From: an uncultured Lachnospiraceae bacterium
GTDB lineage: Bacteria > Bacillota > Clostridia > Lachnospirales > Lachnospiraceae
NCBI GenBank assembly: GCA_910585935.1
Contig: CAJUHN010000029.1
Coordinates: 1-23,321, forward strand
Length of the DNA: 23,321 nucleotides
Reading direction: 5' to 3'
The notes beneath the pieces are model-generated. The model saw only the letters and a list, made by a program, of their open reading frames with translations. It was not told the origin of the DNA and did not search any database. The position numbers and the translations under genes were made by a program. Position 1 is the first letter of the stretch. Each line of letters opens with the position of its first letter. Shown here piece by piece: positions 1 to 7,937 of this stretch.

Positions 1-114
1 CCGCGCTTTCGCTCCGTTCCAGACGTAGCGGTACTAAATTCGCAAATCCCGCTTCCCCGCGGGTTTGCTCATTAAGTGCCGACGTCTTCCAAGGGGCTTC
101 TTTTGGAATACTTC
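1..114. repeat. Dispersed palindromic repeat, left copy (truncated by window start)
   Basis: GC-rich compared with everything beside it. Positions 2-44 match 23272-23314 in the same orientation at 40 of 43 bases. The copy forms a long imperfect hairpin: AGACGT (21-26) with ACGTCT (82-87), GGTACT (30-35) with AGTGCC (75-80, one G-U pair), and GCAAATCCCGC (42-52) with GCGGGTTTGC (59-68). It ends at GGAATACTTC (105-114), the inverse of GAAGTATTCC at 23254-23263. Combining the two half copies gives a unit of roughly 130 bp with 10-bp inverted ends, resembling a MITE or REP-like element. It lies downstream of the last gene of the operon and could also act as a terminator. Confidence 0.75.
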
Positions 115-350
115 CTTGCCTCCGCTAGGTTGTTGACTTTTCTAATCTGTGAAAAGAAAATTTCACGATAATAATAGAGAGAAAAGATTGAATGGTATTT
201 AACGTAAATTTTTTTCTATATAATAGGGTTCTTTACACAGAATTAAGGTTTTTTAAGGCAGAGAAACTATATGTGATATAACCCAAATTTATAATATCTT
301 TCGTATATTTTAGAATCCAAAAAAAGTTATTTTAAAATATATTTTATATC
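115..350. other. AT-rich non-coding stretch downstream of the operon
   Basis: No credible gene. It holds a small perfect hairpin, GTGAAA (149-154) with TTTCAC (161-166), and an AT-only palindrome treated separately as a possible terminator. A TATAAT hexamer lies near 220 on the plus strand, but no convincing -35 or downstream gene goes with it. The short open frame over 310-504 is an artefact overlapping the kdsC end. Confidence 0.5.
319..346 (-). terminator. Weak candidate terminator of the glycan operon
   Basis: Directly after the stop of the last gene (351) the minus strand reads a perfect 14-nt palindrome, TAAAATATATTTTA (333-346), followed a few bases later by seven T (the A run at 319-325). 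The stem is only A-T pairs, so it would be weak. The strong GC hairpin at 21-87 is the alternative stop signal. Confidence 0.25.
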
Positions 351-1277
351 TTATCTTGTTATTTTTAACCAATCGATAAATTCTCGTACTGCACCTTGTC
401 CACCTTTTTGAATACATATATAATCTGCAAATGTAATAACATCTTCTGCCGCATCTGCTGGACAGGCAACTAATCCTCCTGCTTTCTTTACAGACATCAT
501 GCAAAGAAGATCATTTATATCATCTCCAATATATGCGACAGTGCTTAAGTCGTCACCTTCTTCTTCTAAAAGTTCTTCTAATTTCTTATTTTTATCTTTA
601 ATTCCTTGGTAGACCTTTGTAATTCCTAATTCTTTACAGCGATTTTCAAGAATCTGTGAATTTCTTCCAGTCATTATCACTGGTATTATTTCCATACTTG
701 GAAGAATATCATGAATACCACATCCATCTTTAATATGAAATGTTTTCATGATTTCTCCCTTATTCCCAATATAAAGCTGTCCATTCGTAAGAGTTCCATC
801 AACATCCATAACAAGATATCGAGTTTTTATAAAATACTGTATGGGAACTTTAAATACAGCCTTTTTTACTTTTTCTGGCTTGTTTTCTTGTACTCTAATA
901 CATGGCATATGTGCATCTTTGGGATAAAAAATAATACATTCCCCTTCTTTCAAACAATACTCTGTTCCTGATGTATTCTTATAAAATGTAATATCTTTTT
1001 TACGATGATACATTTTTTCTATCATTAGTTCATCAATATTGCACACATGGATAATCTCCCTGCCAGATATCATATATTGTATATCTACAAATAGCTTGTG
1101 CGATTCATATTCTTTATCTTCTTTTTTTTGAGTTTCATATGATTCAATCATAACATATATTCCTCTTTGTAGATCGTATCTTCCTTCTTTCATATTCTGC
1201 AACTTATTTTCTTTTAAAAAATACCCTATTTCACTTGATATATTATCTATATCCAAAATTGAAAATTTTTCTATCAT
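351..1277 (-). CDS. kdsC: YhcH/NanQ-like domain fused to Kdo-8-phosphate phosphatase (KdsC)
   Basis: 308 residues in two domains. Residues 1 to about 148 resemble the YhcH/YjgK/YiaL family (cupin-like; the member NanQ is a sialic acid anomerase). They keep the family pattern E58, H60 and D65, then P119-x3-H123-x-P125 and a lysine-rich strand around 138-143. Residues about 152-308 are a KdsC-type HAD phosphatase: D158 and D160 in DVDGTLT, T203-G204, the DxxDG-like loop KDGCG at 183-187, GDD at 251-253, and the KdsC-specific tail GGQGAVRE (292-299). KdsC removes phosphate from Kdo-8-P to give Kdo. The gene is the last of the operon, 14 nt after kdsD, with an AGAGG ribosome site. KdsC is normally a stand-alone protein of about 170-190 residues, so the fusion is unusual. 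Other ulosonic acid phosphatases are possible, but the neighbours favour Kdo. Confidence 0.88.
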   Translation of the reverse strand: MIEKFSILDIDNISSEIGYFLKENKLQNMKEGRYDLQRGIYVMIESYETQKKEDKEYESHKLFVDIQYMISGREIIHVCNIDELMIEKMYHRKKDITFYKNTSGTEYCLKEGECIIFYPKDAHMPCIRVQENKPEKVKKAVFKVPIQYFIKTRYLVMDVDGTLTNGQLYIGNKGEIMKTFHIKDGCGIHDILPSMEIIPVIMTGRNSQILENRCKELGITKVYQGIKDKNKKLEELLEEEGDDLSTVAYIGDDINDLLCMMSVKKAGGLVACPADAAEDVITFADYICIQKGGQGAVREFIDWLKITR

Positions 1278-1291
1278 TTTAATCCTCTATC

Positions 1292-2257
1292 TCAAACGAC
1301 TATTCCAGCTTTCATAATCATTTGCCATGTAATTGTTCCTATTAATTTATTATCCATATCCACAACGGGAAGATTATTAATATTTTGTTGTTTTATATAT
1401 TGTAATGCATCTACTGCTAATTTATCCTTAGTAATTTTTTTTGGTGAAGATATCATTACATTAGAAACTATTTCAGAATAGATATCTGTATGTTTTTCAA
1501 TGATTCTTCTTAAATCACCATCCGTAATGATACCAACTAACGTATTATCTTCATCAATTACAGACACTACCCCAATCTTTTTTTTAGACATTTCTGTAAT
1601 GGCATCCATAAGTAACTTATCCTTTCCTATTTTAGGTATATCCTTATCTTTCACCATTAAATCAGCAACTTTTAAAATCAGTTTTTTTCCTAAAGAACCA
1701 GCAGGATGAAATTTTCCAAAGTCAGAATCCTTAAATCCATATACAACACTTGCTACTACTGCTAAGGCATCTCCATAAACAAGTTCTGCTGTTGTACTTG
1801 ATGTTGGAGCAAGTCCTAAATAACAAGCCTCTTCAAACTCAGGAAATACTTGTGTTATATCTGCCGCCTTAGCAAGGGTAGAATTTTCATTTCCTGTAAT
1901 AGCAACAATTTTTGCTCCTATCATTTTAATATTGGGGAGAATTTTTACAATTTCTTCACTTTCCCCACTATAGCTTATTGCAATAATAATATCGTTTTCC
2001 GAAATCATTCCCAAATCTCCATGCATTGCTTCAGCAGGATGCAGATAAAAAGAAGGTGTTCCCAGACTTGAAAAAGTTGCTGCCAGCTTTGTTGCTATAT
2101 GTCCTGGTTTTCCCATTCCTGTAATAATCACTTTTCCGGAACAAGCAATTATCCAATCTAGAATTTGTACAAAAGTATCATTGATAGCATCTCTCGTCCT
2201 TTTTAATGCTTCTATTTCAATATCAAATACTTTTTTCCCTTCAAGCAGCTTATCCAT
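1292..2257 (-). CDS. kdsD: D-arabinose-5-phosphate isomerase
   Basis: Converts ribulose-5-phosphate to arabinose-5-phosphate, the first committed step to Kdo. 321 residues, the usual length: a SIS domain (about 30-185) followed by two CBS repeats (about 200-320). The motif GMGKPGH and the stretch around HPAEAMHGDLGM are those of KdsD/KpsF/GutQ. The residues K50, H79, E102, E143 and H184 sit exactly 9 positions before the active-site set K59, H88, E111, E152, H193 of E. coli KdsD, so the enzyme should be active. A GGAG ribosome site precedes the ATG by 6 nt. It lies between kdsA and the kdsC fusion. The CBS pair suggests control by a nucleotide or sugar nucleotide, which is inference. Confidence 0.93.
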   Translation of the reverse strand: MDKLLEGKKVFDIEIEALKRTRDAINDTFVQILDWIIACSGKVIITGMGKPGHIATKLAATFSSLGTPSFYLHPAEAMHGDLGMISENDIIIAISYSGESEEIVKILPNIKMIGAKIVAITGNENSTLAKAADITQVFPEFEEACYLGLAPTSSTTAELVYGDALAVVASVVYGFKDSDFGKFHPAGSLGKKLILKVADLMVKDKDIPKIGKDKLLMDAITEMSKKKIGVVSVIDEDNTLVGIITDGDLRRIIEKHTDIYSEIVSNVMISSPKKITKDKLAVDALQYIKQQNINNLPVVDMDNKLIGTITWQMIMKAGIVV

Positions 2258-2297
2258 ATACTATTCTCCTTTTTTTATCATCAGTATTTATATTTAT

Positions 2298-3074
2298 TTA
2301 ATGTATTGCATCATATACTTTTATTACTCTCTCTAAAAGTCCTTCAAATTGGTCAAGCCTAATCATATTTGAACCATCTGATAATGCATGGTCTGGATTT
2401 GGATGAACTTCAAAAAAAAGTGCATCTGCTCCCACAGCTATTGCTGCTTTCGCTAATGGTTCTACATACTCTCTATTCCCTCCTGTGGTATTTCCTTTCC
2501 CCCCTGGTTTTTGAACACTGTGAGTAGCATCCATAACAACGGGATAACCAAATTTTTTCATTTCCGTAATTCCTGTCATGTCTACAACCAATGTATTATA
2601 ACCAAAACTTGTACCTCGTTCGCAAAGCATAATATTATAATTTCCAACTGTTTCTATCTTCTTTATCACATTTTTCATATCCCATGGAGCAAGGAATTGT
2701 GCTTTCTTCACATTAATAAGTTTACCCGTTTTTGCGGCTGCCACAAGTAAATCTGTCTGGCGACACAAAAAAGCAGGTATTTGAATGATGTCCACTATTT
2801 CTGCTACTTTTTCTGCCTGCCAAGGTTCATGAATATCGGTAGCAATTTTTAGTCCATACTTCTTTTTCACTTTTTGAAGGATTTGAAGCCCTTCAGAAAT
2901 ACCTGGTCCACGATAGGAAGTAATACTGGTTCGATTTGCTTTATCAAAGGAAGCCTTAAAATAATAATCTAAATTTAATTTTTCTGAAATCCCTTTGACT
3001 GTTTCAGCAATTTTCATCACATTTTCTTCTGACTCAATTACACATGGTCCTGCAATTAAAATAAATTTACTCAT
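2298..3074 (-). CDS. kdsA: 3-deoxy-8-phosphooctulonate (Kdo-8-P) synthase
   Basis: Condenses arabinose-5-phosphate with phosphoenolpyruvate to Kdo-8-phosphate. 258 residues forming a single TIM barrel. The start motif is AGPCVIES and the family motif KANRTS is at 45-50, which separates it from DAHP synthases and from NeuB. It carries C11, H185, E222 and D233, the same four ligand positions as the metal-dependent enzyme of Aquifex aeolicus; metal-independent enzymes such as that of E. coli have Asn in place of the Cys. The ribosome site is GGAG. It is transcribed after kdsB (30-nt gap) and before kdsD. Confidence 0.95.
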   Translation of the reverse strand: MSKFILIAGPCVIESEENVMKIAETVKGISEKLNLDYYFKASFDKANRTSITSYRGPGISEGLQILQKVKKKYGLKIATDIHEPWQAEKVAEIVDIIQIPAFLCRQTDLLVAAAKTGKLINVKKAQFLAPWDMKNVIKKIETVGNYNIMLCERGTSFGYNTLVVDMTGITEMKKFGYPVVMDATHSVQKPGGKGNTTGGNREYVEPLAKAAIAVGADALFFEVHPNPDHALSDGSNMIRLDQFEGLLERVIKVYDAIH

Positions 3075-3104
3075 AAAACAACTCCTACTATTTTAATTTT
3101 TAAT

Positions 3105-3845
3105 CTATTTTTTTATCATTTCTTCTTTTAATTTTTGCTCTACGAGAGAAATATGTTCCTCCATATCTACACCTATCGTTTCATATTGAGTTTCTAGTAC
3201 TTTTATTTTATAATTGTTTTCCAACACTCGTAACTGCTCTAATTTTTCAATCTCTTCTAATTGGGATTTTGGCAGGTTTACGAATGTTTCCAAAAAATCT
3301 CTTCGATAGCCATATATCCCGATATGTTTATAATAGGTTATATTTCCTGTATTTTCTCGATCAAATGGTATGGCACATCGTGAGAATAATAAAGCATTAT
3401 CTAACTTGTTTGTAACAACCTTTACCACATTTGAATTATCAATTTCTGCAAATGAAGTAATCTTTTTCTTTAAGGTAGCCATATATACATCTTGTTCCGA
3501 AAATGCGTCTATCAGTTCTTCTATTTCACTTGGATTAATCGTAGGTTCATCTCCTTGAACATTAATCATAATGTCATAAGAAATATCCTTACCTGCCTGA
3601 TATAATCTATCTGAACCACAACTACATTCCCCTGTCATGATAGCTAACCCCCCAAATTCTTTAACTGTATCATAGATTCGTATATCATCCGTAGCAACAT
3701 ATACTTCTGCAATCCCTCTTGCTCTTGCGGTTCTTTCATAAACCCACTGTATCATTGGCCTTCCTAATATCTTCGCTAATGGTTTTCCTGGAAATCTAGA
3801 AGATTGATATCGAGCGGGAATCATAGCAATAATTTTTTCATTCAT
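3105..3845 (-). CDS. kdsB: CMP-Kdo synthetase (3-deoxy-manno-octulosonate cytidylyltransferase)
   Basis: Activates Kdo with CTP to CMP-Kdo. 246 residues, the normal length. The N-terminal nucleotide loop reads IPARYQSSRFPGKPL (9-23). VATDD is at 50-54, and the Kdo-binding stretch is CGSDR at 76-80, where most KdsB have SGTDR. The metal-binding NVQGDEP is at 95-101 (D99) and the second metal Asp is D227 in GVD. NeuA-type enzymes lack this combination. A GAGG site lies 9 nt upstream of the ATG. It is the first of four consecutive Kdo genes and follows a methyltransferase by 14 nt. Confidence 0.94.
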   Translation of the reverse strand: MNEKIIAMIPARYQSSRFPGKPLAKILGRPMIQWVYERTARARGIAEVYVATDDIRIYDTVKEFGGLAIMTGECSCGSDRLYQAGKDISYDIMINVQGDEPTINPSEIEELIDAFSEQDVYMATLKKKITSFAEIDNSNVVKVVTNKLDNALLFSRCAIPFDRENTGNITYYKHIGIYGYRRDFLETFVNLPKSQLEEIEKLEQLRVLENNYKIKVLETQYETIGVDMEEHISLVEQKLKEEMIKK

Positions 3846-3859
3846 CTAAATTTACCTCA

Positions 3860-4747
3860 TCATTTTTGTGCATACAAAATTAAATATTCACAATACTCTT
3901 TATTTGACATAGAACTTTTATATGCTGTGTCTACCGTCTTACTAATAAATTCATACTTAATATCACCTCTAGGAATACTATCTAATAACCATGATAATAA
4001 ATTTCCAAGACCATATTTCTGTTTGTATTCTATCCGAATATTCTTAAAACCGACCTTAGTAGCCATAAGCTTCATAGCGTAATCAGACAAAATCCATGGA
4101 TGCTGTACCTGAAAAATAAATCGGTCAAAGGTTTCTCCTAACATCTTTCTTAAAACAGGATAATCCGTTGGAGTTCCTATTATAATTTGTCCTTGTGAGT
4201 TGCATAAATCGTAAGCATCTTTCAAAAATTGTTCTGGATTTTCTACATGTTCAATCACATCAAAACTGGTAATTACATCGACAGCATTTTTATAGTCTTC
4301 TTTTGCATTTGATGTATATGCATATGTATTATGCCCTTTCTCCGTCAGACCTTTCCTATAGATCTCGGAAGGTTCAATTGCAACGGTTTGAGAAGCAACT
4401 CCTTTAAGAAAATCTAAAAAGCTCCCACCTCCACAACCAATATCCGCAACTATCTTATTTCTAAATATATCTGTTCCTGTCATGGTAAGTTTATCTAATA
4501 CTTCCTTATCATATTTGCTATAATAAGTTTCTATGCTTGTATTTGTATCAATTCTTGTCCTATATTCAGCGGATTCATAAAAATCTGTTATATTATAATC
4601 TTTATATGCCTCATTCCAAATCATACCACAATCTTCACATTGCCACACCGTATATTCTTTTTCTGTCCATCCTTTCAATAATCCTGTTTTCAATTCTCCT
4701 TGATAAATACTTTTTATCTTCTTTGATCCACATATTGTACAAATCAT
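3860..4747 (-). CDS. Class I SAM-dependent methyltransferase with N-terminal zinc ribbon
   Basis: 295 residues from the chosen ATG at 4747, which has GGAG 8 nt upstream; an in-frame ATG at 4768 lies before that site and is less likely. C3-x2-C6 and C37-x2-C40 form a zinc ribbon. The SAM-binding loop DIGCGGG is at about 102-108, followed by the acidic loop IEPSE and the post-motif VITSFDVIEHVENPEQF. This is the Methyltransf_23 layout, often seen in polysaccharide and secondary-metabolite clusters. The target cannot be read from sequence. Its place between a sialyltransferase-like gene and kdsB makes O-methylation of a sugar, possibly a terminal one, a reasonable guess. No membrane segment is seen, so it should act in the cytosol. 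Confidence 0.82.
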   Translation of the reverse strand: MICTICGSKKIKSIYQGELKTGLLKGWTEKEYTVWQCEDCGMIWNEAYKDYNITDFYESAEYRTRIDTNTSIETYYSKYDKEVLDKLTMTGTDIFRNKIVADIGCGGGSFLDFLKGVASQTVAIEPSEIYRKGLTEKGHNTYAYTSNAKEDYKNAVDVITSFDVIEHVENPEQFLKDAYDLCNSQGQIIIGTPTDYPVLRKMLGETFDRFIFQVQHPWILSDYAMKLMATKVGFKNIRIEYKQKYGLGNLLSWLLDSIPRGDIKYEFISKTVDTAYKSSMSNKEYCEYLILYAQK

Positions 4748-4786
4748 TTTCTTTTCTCCTTTTTTCATTGAATTGATTCTTAATCT

Positions 4787-5833
4787 TTATGAATATAGCA
4801 ACTTTCTAATATACGTTTCTCCTAATTCTTTTTTCATATGTGCTTTTGAAAATGCATGAATAGATGTGCTCCGAATCGCAAATACCTTTTCAAAATATAA
4901 TTTTTTACTTAAATTAAATATTTCTGCTGAAAACACTCCTGGCACTACGACGGCTCGCTTTGATATTCCCTCATAATTCATCGTATCTCTAGGATGTGGT
5001 TTTACTATCACATAATCTAATTCTTTCATTTCTTGTTCAATTATCTCTTGAAATACTTGCCTTTGTTCTTCTTTGGTTTTTACTAAGTTATCTTCATATA
5101 AATTGGTTGTTAATAACATTCCTACTTTTTTATTTTCTGGTATTTCTACTTGATAAGCTTTACAATAAATTTGAAAGATAACATCTTTTTCCTCTTCGGT
5201 TCGTTTTTCTAAAACTTTTAAAATATCTAGTTCTCTTATCTCTTTCTTTTTAATGAGAGATATCAAATTTTTATTTTCTGTCACTTCAATCGCTTTGACA
5301 TATTTAGATACTCCATGCAAAGCATATAAAATATGCAATTTCTCTAAATATTTCATGATTTGAAATCCTACTCGAAAGGGCAGATCTATTTTTATCTGAT
5401 AAATATTTCTAGCATGTTCTACCCATATCACTTCCTTTTTCTGATGGAAAAGATATAACATTATACTAGAAGAGGCATCATTTACATAAATTTCATCATA
5501 ACTATCTATCTCTAATCCTTCTGGAAGGCAAATATTCTTTGCTTTCTTTTGTAATTCGATATATTTCATCAATTTCCGAATAGAGATGAAAATTCCCTTC
5601 GGAAATTTACTGTATTCTCTTGCTGTTCCATACTGATAAAATTTTAAATAATTTTTATCATCATAGAAAAAAACTTGATGAAATAATTTACTTTCTTTTA
5701 TCGGTTCTATTATGTTCTCCATTCCATCTACATGATTACTGATTACTATATCTAAGGTATCCTCACTTTTTATTGCTCGAATTAAAGTTCGATATAATGG
5801 ATATGGTCTTTCACAGATAAATAATTTCTTCAT
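4787..5833 (-). CDS. Sialyltransferase-like (GT52/GT38-like) glycosyltransferase, candidate Kdo transferase
   Basis: 348 residues without membrane segments. It has the C-terminal motif KPHPRD (278-283) and an RSTS motif (321-324), matching the HP and S motifs shared by bacterial CMP-sialic acid transferases of the GT38/GT52 groups. The third motif of these families, (D/E)(D/E)G, appears here only as WVEHA at 137-141, so the usual catalytic pair is altered. These families use CMP-activated ulosonic acids, and four CMP-Kdo genes lie just downstream, so I infer that the donor is CMP-Kdo. No sialic acid genes (neuB or neuC) are in the window. The gene sits 3 nt after the flippase stop. The family call rests on short motifs only. 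Confidence 0.6.
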   Translation of the reverse strand: MKKLFICERPYPLYRTLIRAIKSEDTLDIVISNHVDGMENIIEPIKESKLFHQVFFYDDKNYLKFYQYGTAREYSKFPKGIFISIRKLMKYIELQKKAKNICLPEGLEIDSYDEIYVNDASSSIMLYLFHQKKEVIWVEHARNIYQIKIDLPFRVGFQIMKYLEKLHILYALHGVSKYVKAIEVTENKNLISLIKKKEIRELDILKVLEKRTEEEKDVIFQIYCKAYQVEIPENKKVGMLLTTNLYEDNLVKTKEEQRQVFQEIIEQEMKELDYVIVKPHPRDTMNYEGISKRAVVVPGVFSAEIFNLSKKLYFEKVFAIRSTSIHAFSKAHMKKELGETYIRKLLYS

Positions 5834-5836
5834 CCT

Positions 5837-7135
5837 TTATTTTTCCTTTCGATAACATTGACATATTATAAATAAAATAATCATTTGTAATATCATTAAT
5901 CCTGAGTATAATATAGATGCCCCTAATATTTCATAATTTCTTACAAGAGTATCAGAACATACTGTTCCTATTAGAGATATTCCAATTATAATGTACATAA
6001 TTTTACTTTGATTTCGCTGTATGGTAATACATGTGGTTATAAAATAGGATATGGCACTACACCCTCCTCCTATTAATAAAATAAGATATTCTTTTCCATA
6101 TGAAGCTAATTCCATTCGATACATCCAAGATAAAATGGGCAATTCTATCTTTGTCGCACAAAGGCATAAGAAAACGGTAACTATTACAATAAAAATAGAT
6201 TGTTGATATATTTTTTTAAAAAATTTTTTTCTTTCTTGGTTATTCCATACTTGTGCTAATTCTACTAAGATAGGACGATAAATAAATCCACTCAATAAAT
6301 TAATTACAAAAATTGGCATAAATAAGACACCATAATATGCCTGATATTCTTCTGATAAAATCCTATCTATCGCATATTTCGGAACATTACAAATATAAAT
6401 ATTTAAAAAAGAATGTAAAAAAATAGGCGTTGCATTCCATAAGATCGTTTTTATACTGGAAATAGAAATCCCTTGCTTTTCTTTTTGTTGAAATTTACCC
6501 TGAATATAAGTTCTATTTCCCATGATAAATAAAAACGATAGGAAAACCATTCCTCCACAAGCATACAACATACTTTTTGTGCTATAAATCAACACAAAAA
6601 ATATTCCTATATTTGCTGTCAATCTCAAAAACCATAATTTCCCCGCAATGTCCAAGCGTCCTTCTAACTGATACTCTCCAAAAAATAAATCTTCTATCCC
6701 TTCTAAACACTTGAATAGACATAAAGTAAAAATGACTAAACTCTTTTCTATCGTATAGTCCGAACAAAAGCTAAAAAAAATACTTAGAATCATCATCACA
6801 GTGCTTGTCACTATTCTCAACATATAATATTCATGAAAACTGTGTTTTTTTAAAACATCTGTTACTTGATAATTCCTCACTCCATATGTTCCTATATACA
6901 AAAGCATATTTGCAGTAGAAAAGGCAAAAGAGAAAACTCCTCCTTCTACCACGCCTAATGTTCTGGTGACAATAAATAATAAAATTACTGTCTGCGCAGA
7001 ATTTAGAATAGAAGCTGCCATATTCCAAATAACATTTTGCCTCTCCTGTTGTTCTTTTCTATATTCTTTCTCATATTCTTTTTTTATAATAGCACTTATA
7101 AACTTCATTTCCCTCTTCTGTTCTCTTTTATTCAT
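5837..7135 (-). CDS. Wzx-type polysaccharide flippase (MOP superfamily)
   Basis: 432 residues. After a charged, cytoplasmic N-terminal stretch of about 35 residues, hydrophobic segments run to the C-terminus, about 12 in all, as in oligosaccharide flippases. The early segment ILNSAQTVILLFIVTRTLG followed by GVFSFAFSTANML is typical of this family. It would turn an undecaprenyl-linked oligosaccharide to the outer face of the membrane. The start overlaps the end of the preceding GT2 gene by 8 nt; no strong ribosome site is visible, so translation is probably coupled. It is notable beside a complete ABC exporter in the same operon. Confidence 0.82.
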   Translation of the reverse strand: MNKREQKREMKFISAIIKKEYEKEYRKEQQERQNVIWNMAASILNSAQTVILLFIVTRTLGVVEGGVFSFAFSTANMLLYIGTYGVRNYQVTDVLKKHSFHEYYMLRIVTSTVMMILSIFFSFCSDYTIEKSLVIFTLCLFKCLEGIEDLFFGEYQLEGRLDIAGKLWFLRLTANIGIFFVLIYSTKSMLYACGGMVFLSFLFIMGNRTYIQGKFQQKEKQGISISSIKTILWNATPIFLHSFLNIYICNVPKYAIDRILSEEYQAYYGVLFMPIFVINLLSGFIYRPILVELAQVWNNQERKKFFKKIYQQSIFIVIVTVFLCLCATKIELPILSWMYRMELASYGKEYLILLIGGGCSAISYFITTCITIQRNQSKIMYIIIGISLIGTVCSDTLVRNYEILGASILYSGLMILQMIILFIICQCYRKEK

Positions 7136-7937
7136 AAAATTTTTCTGCCCTGGAATAAAATTTCATAATCAGCTTTACAAGAAAAGAAGGCCAAAAACGA
7201 CAAAATATTTCATATTCTTCTTTTCTTCTTTCACTTGTTTCTTCTACTAAAATAGCCGTTGCCTGTTCTTTGTGAATTCTATGATAAAAGACGATATCTT
7301 TGACATAGACAAATTCTCCTTTTTGCTTGGAAAGCCTCTGCCATAAATCCCAATCCATCGCCGCCTGATACCCTTTTCTAAAACATTCTTTTGGCATCTC
7401 TTTTAATACATAGGTTACGGTTGGATGTGTGATAGGATTTCCTAAACATTGAAAGAGCCATTTTCCTAACTTACTTCCTCTTAGATAGGAATTACAAAGA
7501 GGCAATAACATCATTCGTTTTATTTTCACCATCGCAGAATCTTTTTTATCTGGCTTTTGTCCATGAATTTCTTTATAATTCGTAAAAGCAATAATAGGTC
7601 TTTTTGCCCTGTTTAAAGCTTGTAAAGTCTTTTCTACAAATTGTTTTTGTAATAAATCATCTTGATGTGCCATAATTCCCAATTTTGTTTTTACTTGTTT
7701 CAGTGCAAAATTATAATCATTGACATGTCCTCCTTCCGGATTGATATGTACTTCTAATTGATACTTTTTTGCTAACTGTGAAATAAATTCATTCGGTGTA
7801 GAAGTAGAAATCATAATATTAGTCTTGATAGTTTGTCTTTTTAAAGAGCGAATACAAGATTCTAAATACTGACATTCTTTATAAGCACAAATCACAATCG
7901 TCACATCTTTTCCTGTATAATTATGCCATTGTTTCAC
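7128..7937 (-). CDS. Family 2 glycosyltransferase, GTG start
   Basis: 269 residues with a GT-A fold. The strand VTIVICAYKE (12-21) is the nucleotide-binding start, and HQDD at 91-94 stands for the DxD-type metal motif. The later MDWDLWQRL and a final hydrophobic stretch resemble capsule and lipopolysaccharide side-chain transferases. It starts at GTG (7937) inside the end of the SDR gene, 17 nt of overlap; GGAG lies 9 nt upstream of that GTG, which supports the choice. It overlaps the flippase at its other end. Donor and acceptor are unknown. Its location suggests transfer of a sugar made by the adjacent SDR enzyme, which is inference. Confidence 0.82.
   Translation of the reverse strand: MKQWHNYTGKDVTIVICAYKECQYLESCIRSLKRQTIKTNIMISTSTPNEFISQLAKKYQLEVHINPEGGHVNDYNFALKQVKTKLGIMAHQDDLLQKQFVEKTLQALNRAKRPIIAFTNYKEIHGQKPDKKDSAMVKIKRMMLLPLCNSYLRGSKLGKWLFQCLGNPITHPTVTYVLKEMPKECFRKGYQAAMDWDLWQRLSKQKGEFVYVKDIVFYHRIHKEQATAILVEETSERRKEEYEIFCRFWPSFLVKLIMKFYSRAEKFYE

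Noticed and set aside
711..971. Plus-strand open frame of 86 codons
   Set aside because: Lies wholly opposite the kdsC fusion, has no ribosome site and no recognisable protein features; shadow of the real gene.
2298..3074. Reading this gene as NeuB or DAHP synthase
   Set aside because: The KANRTS motif and the C/H/E/D ligand set are those of KdsA, and kdsB and kdsD flank it.
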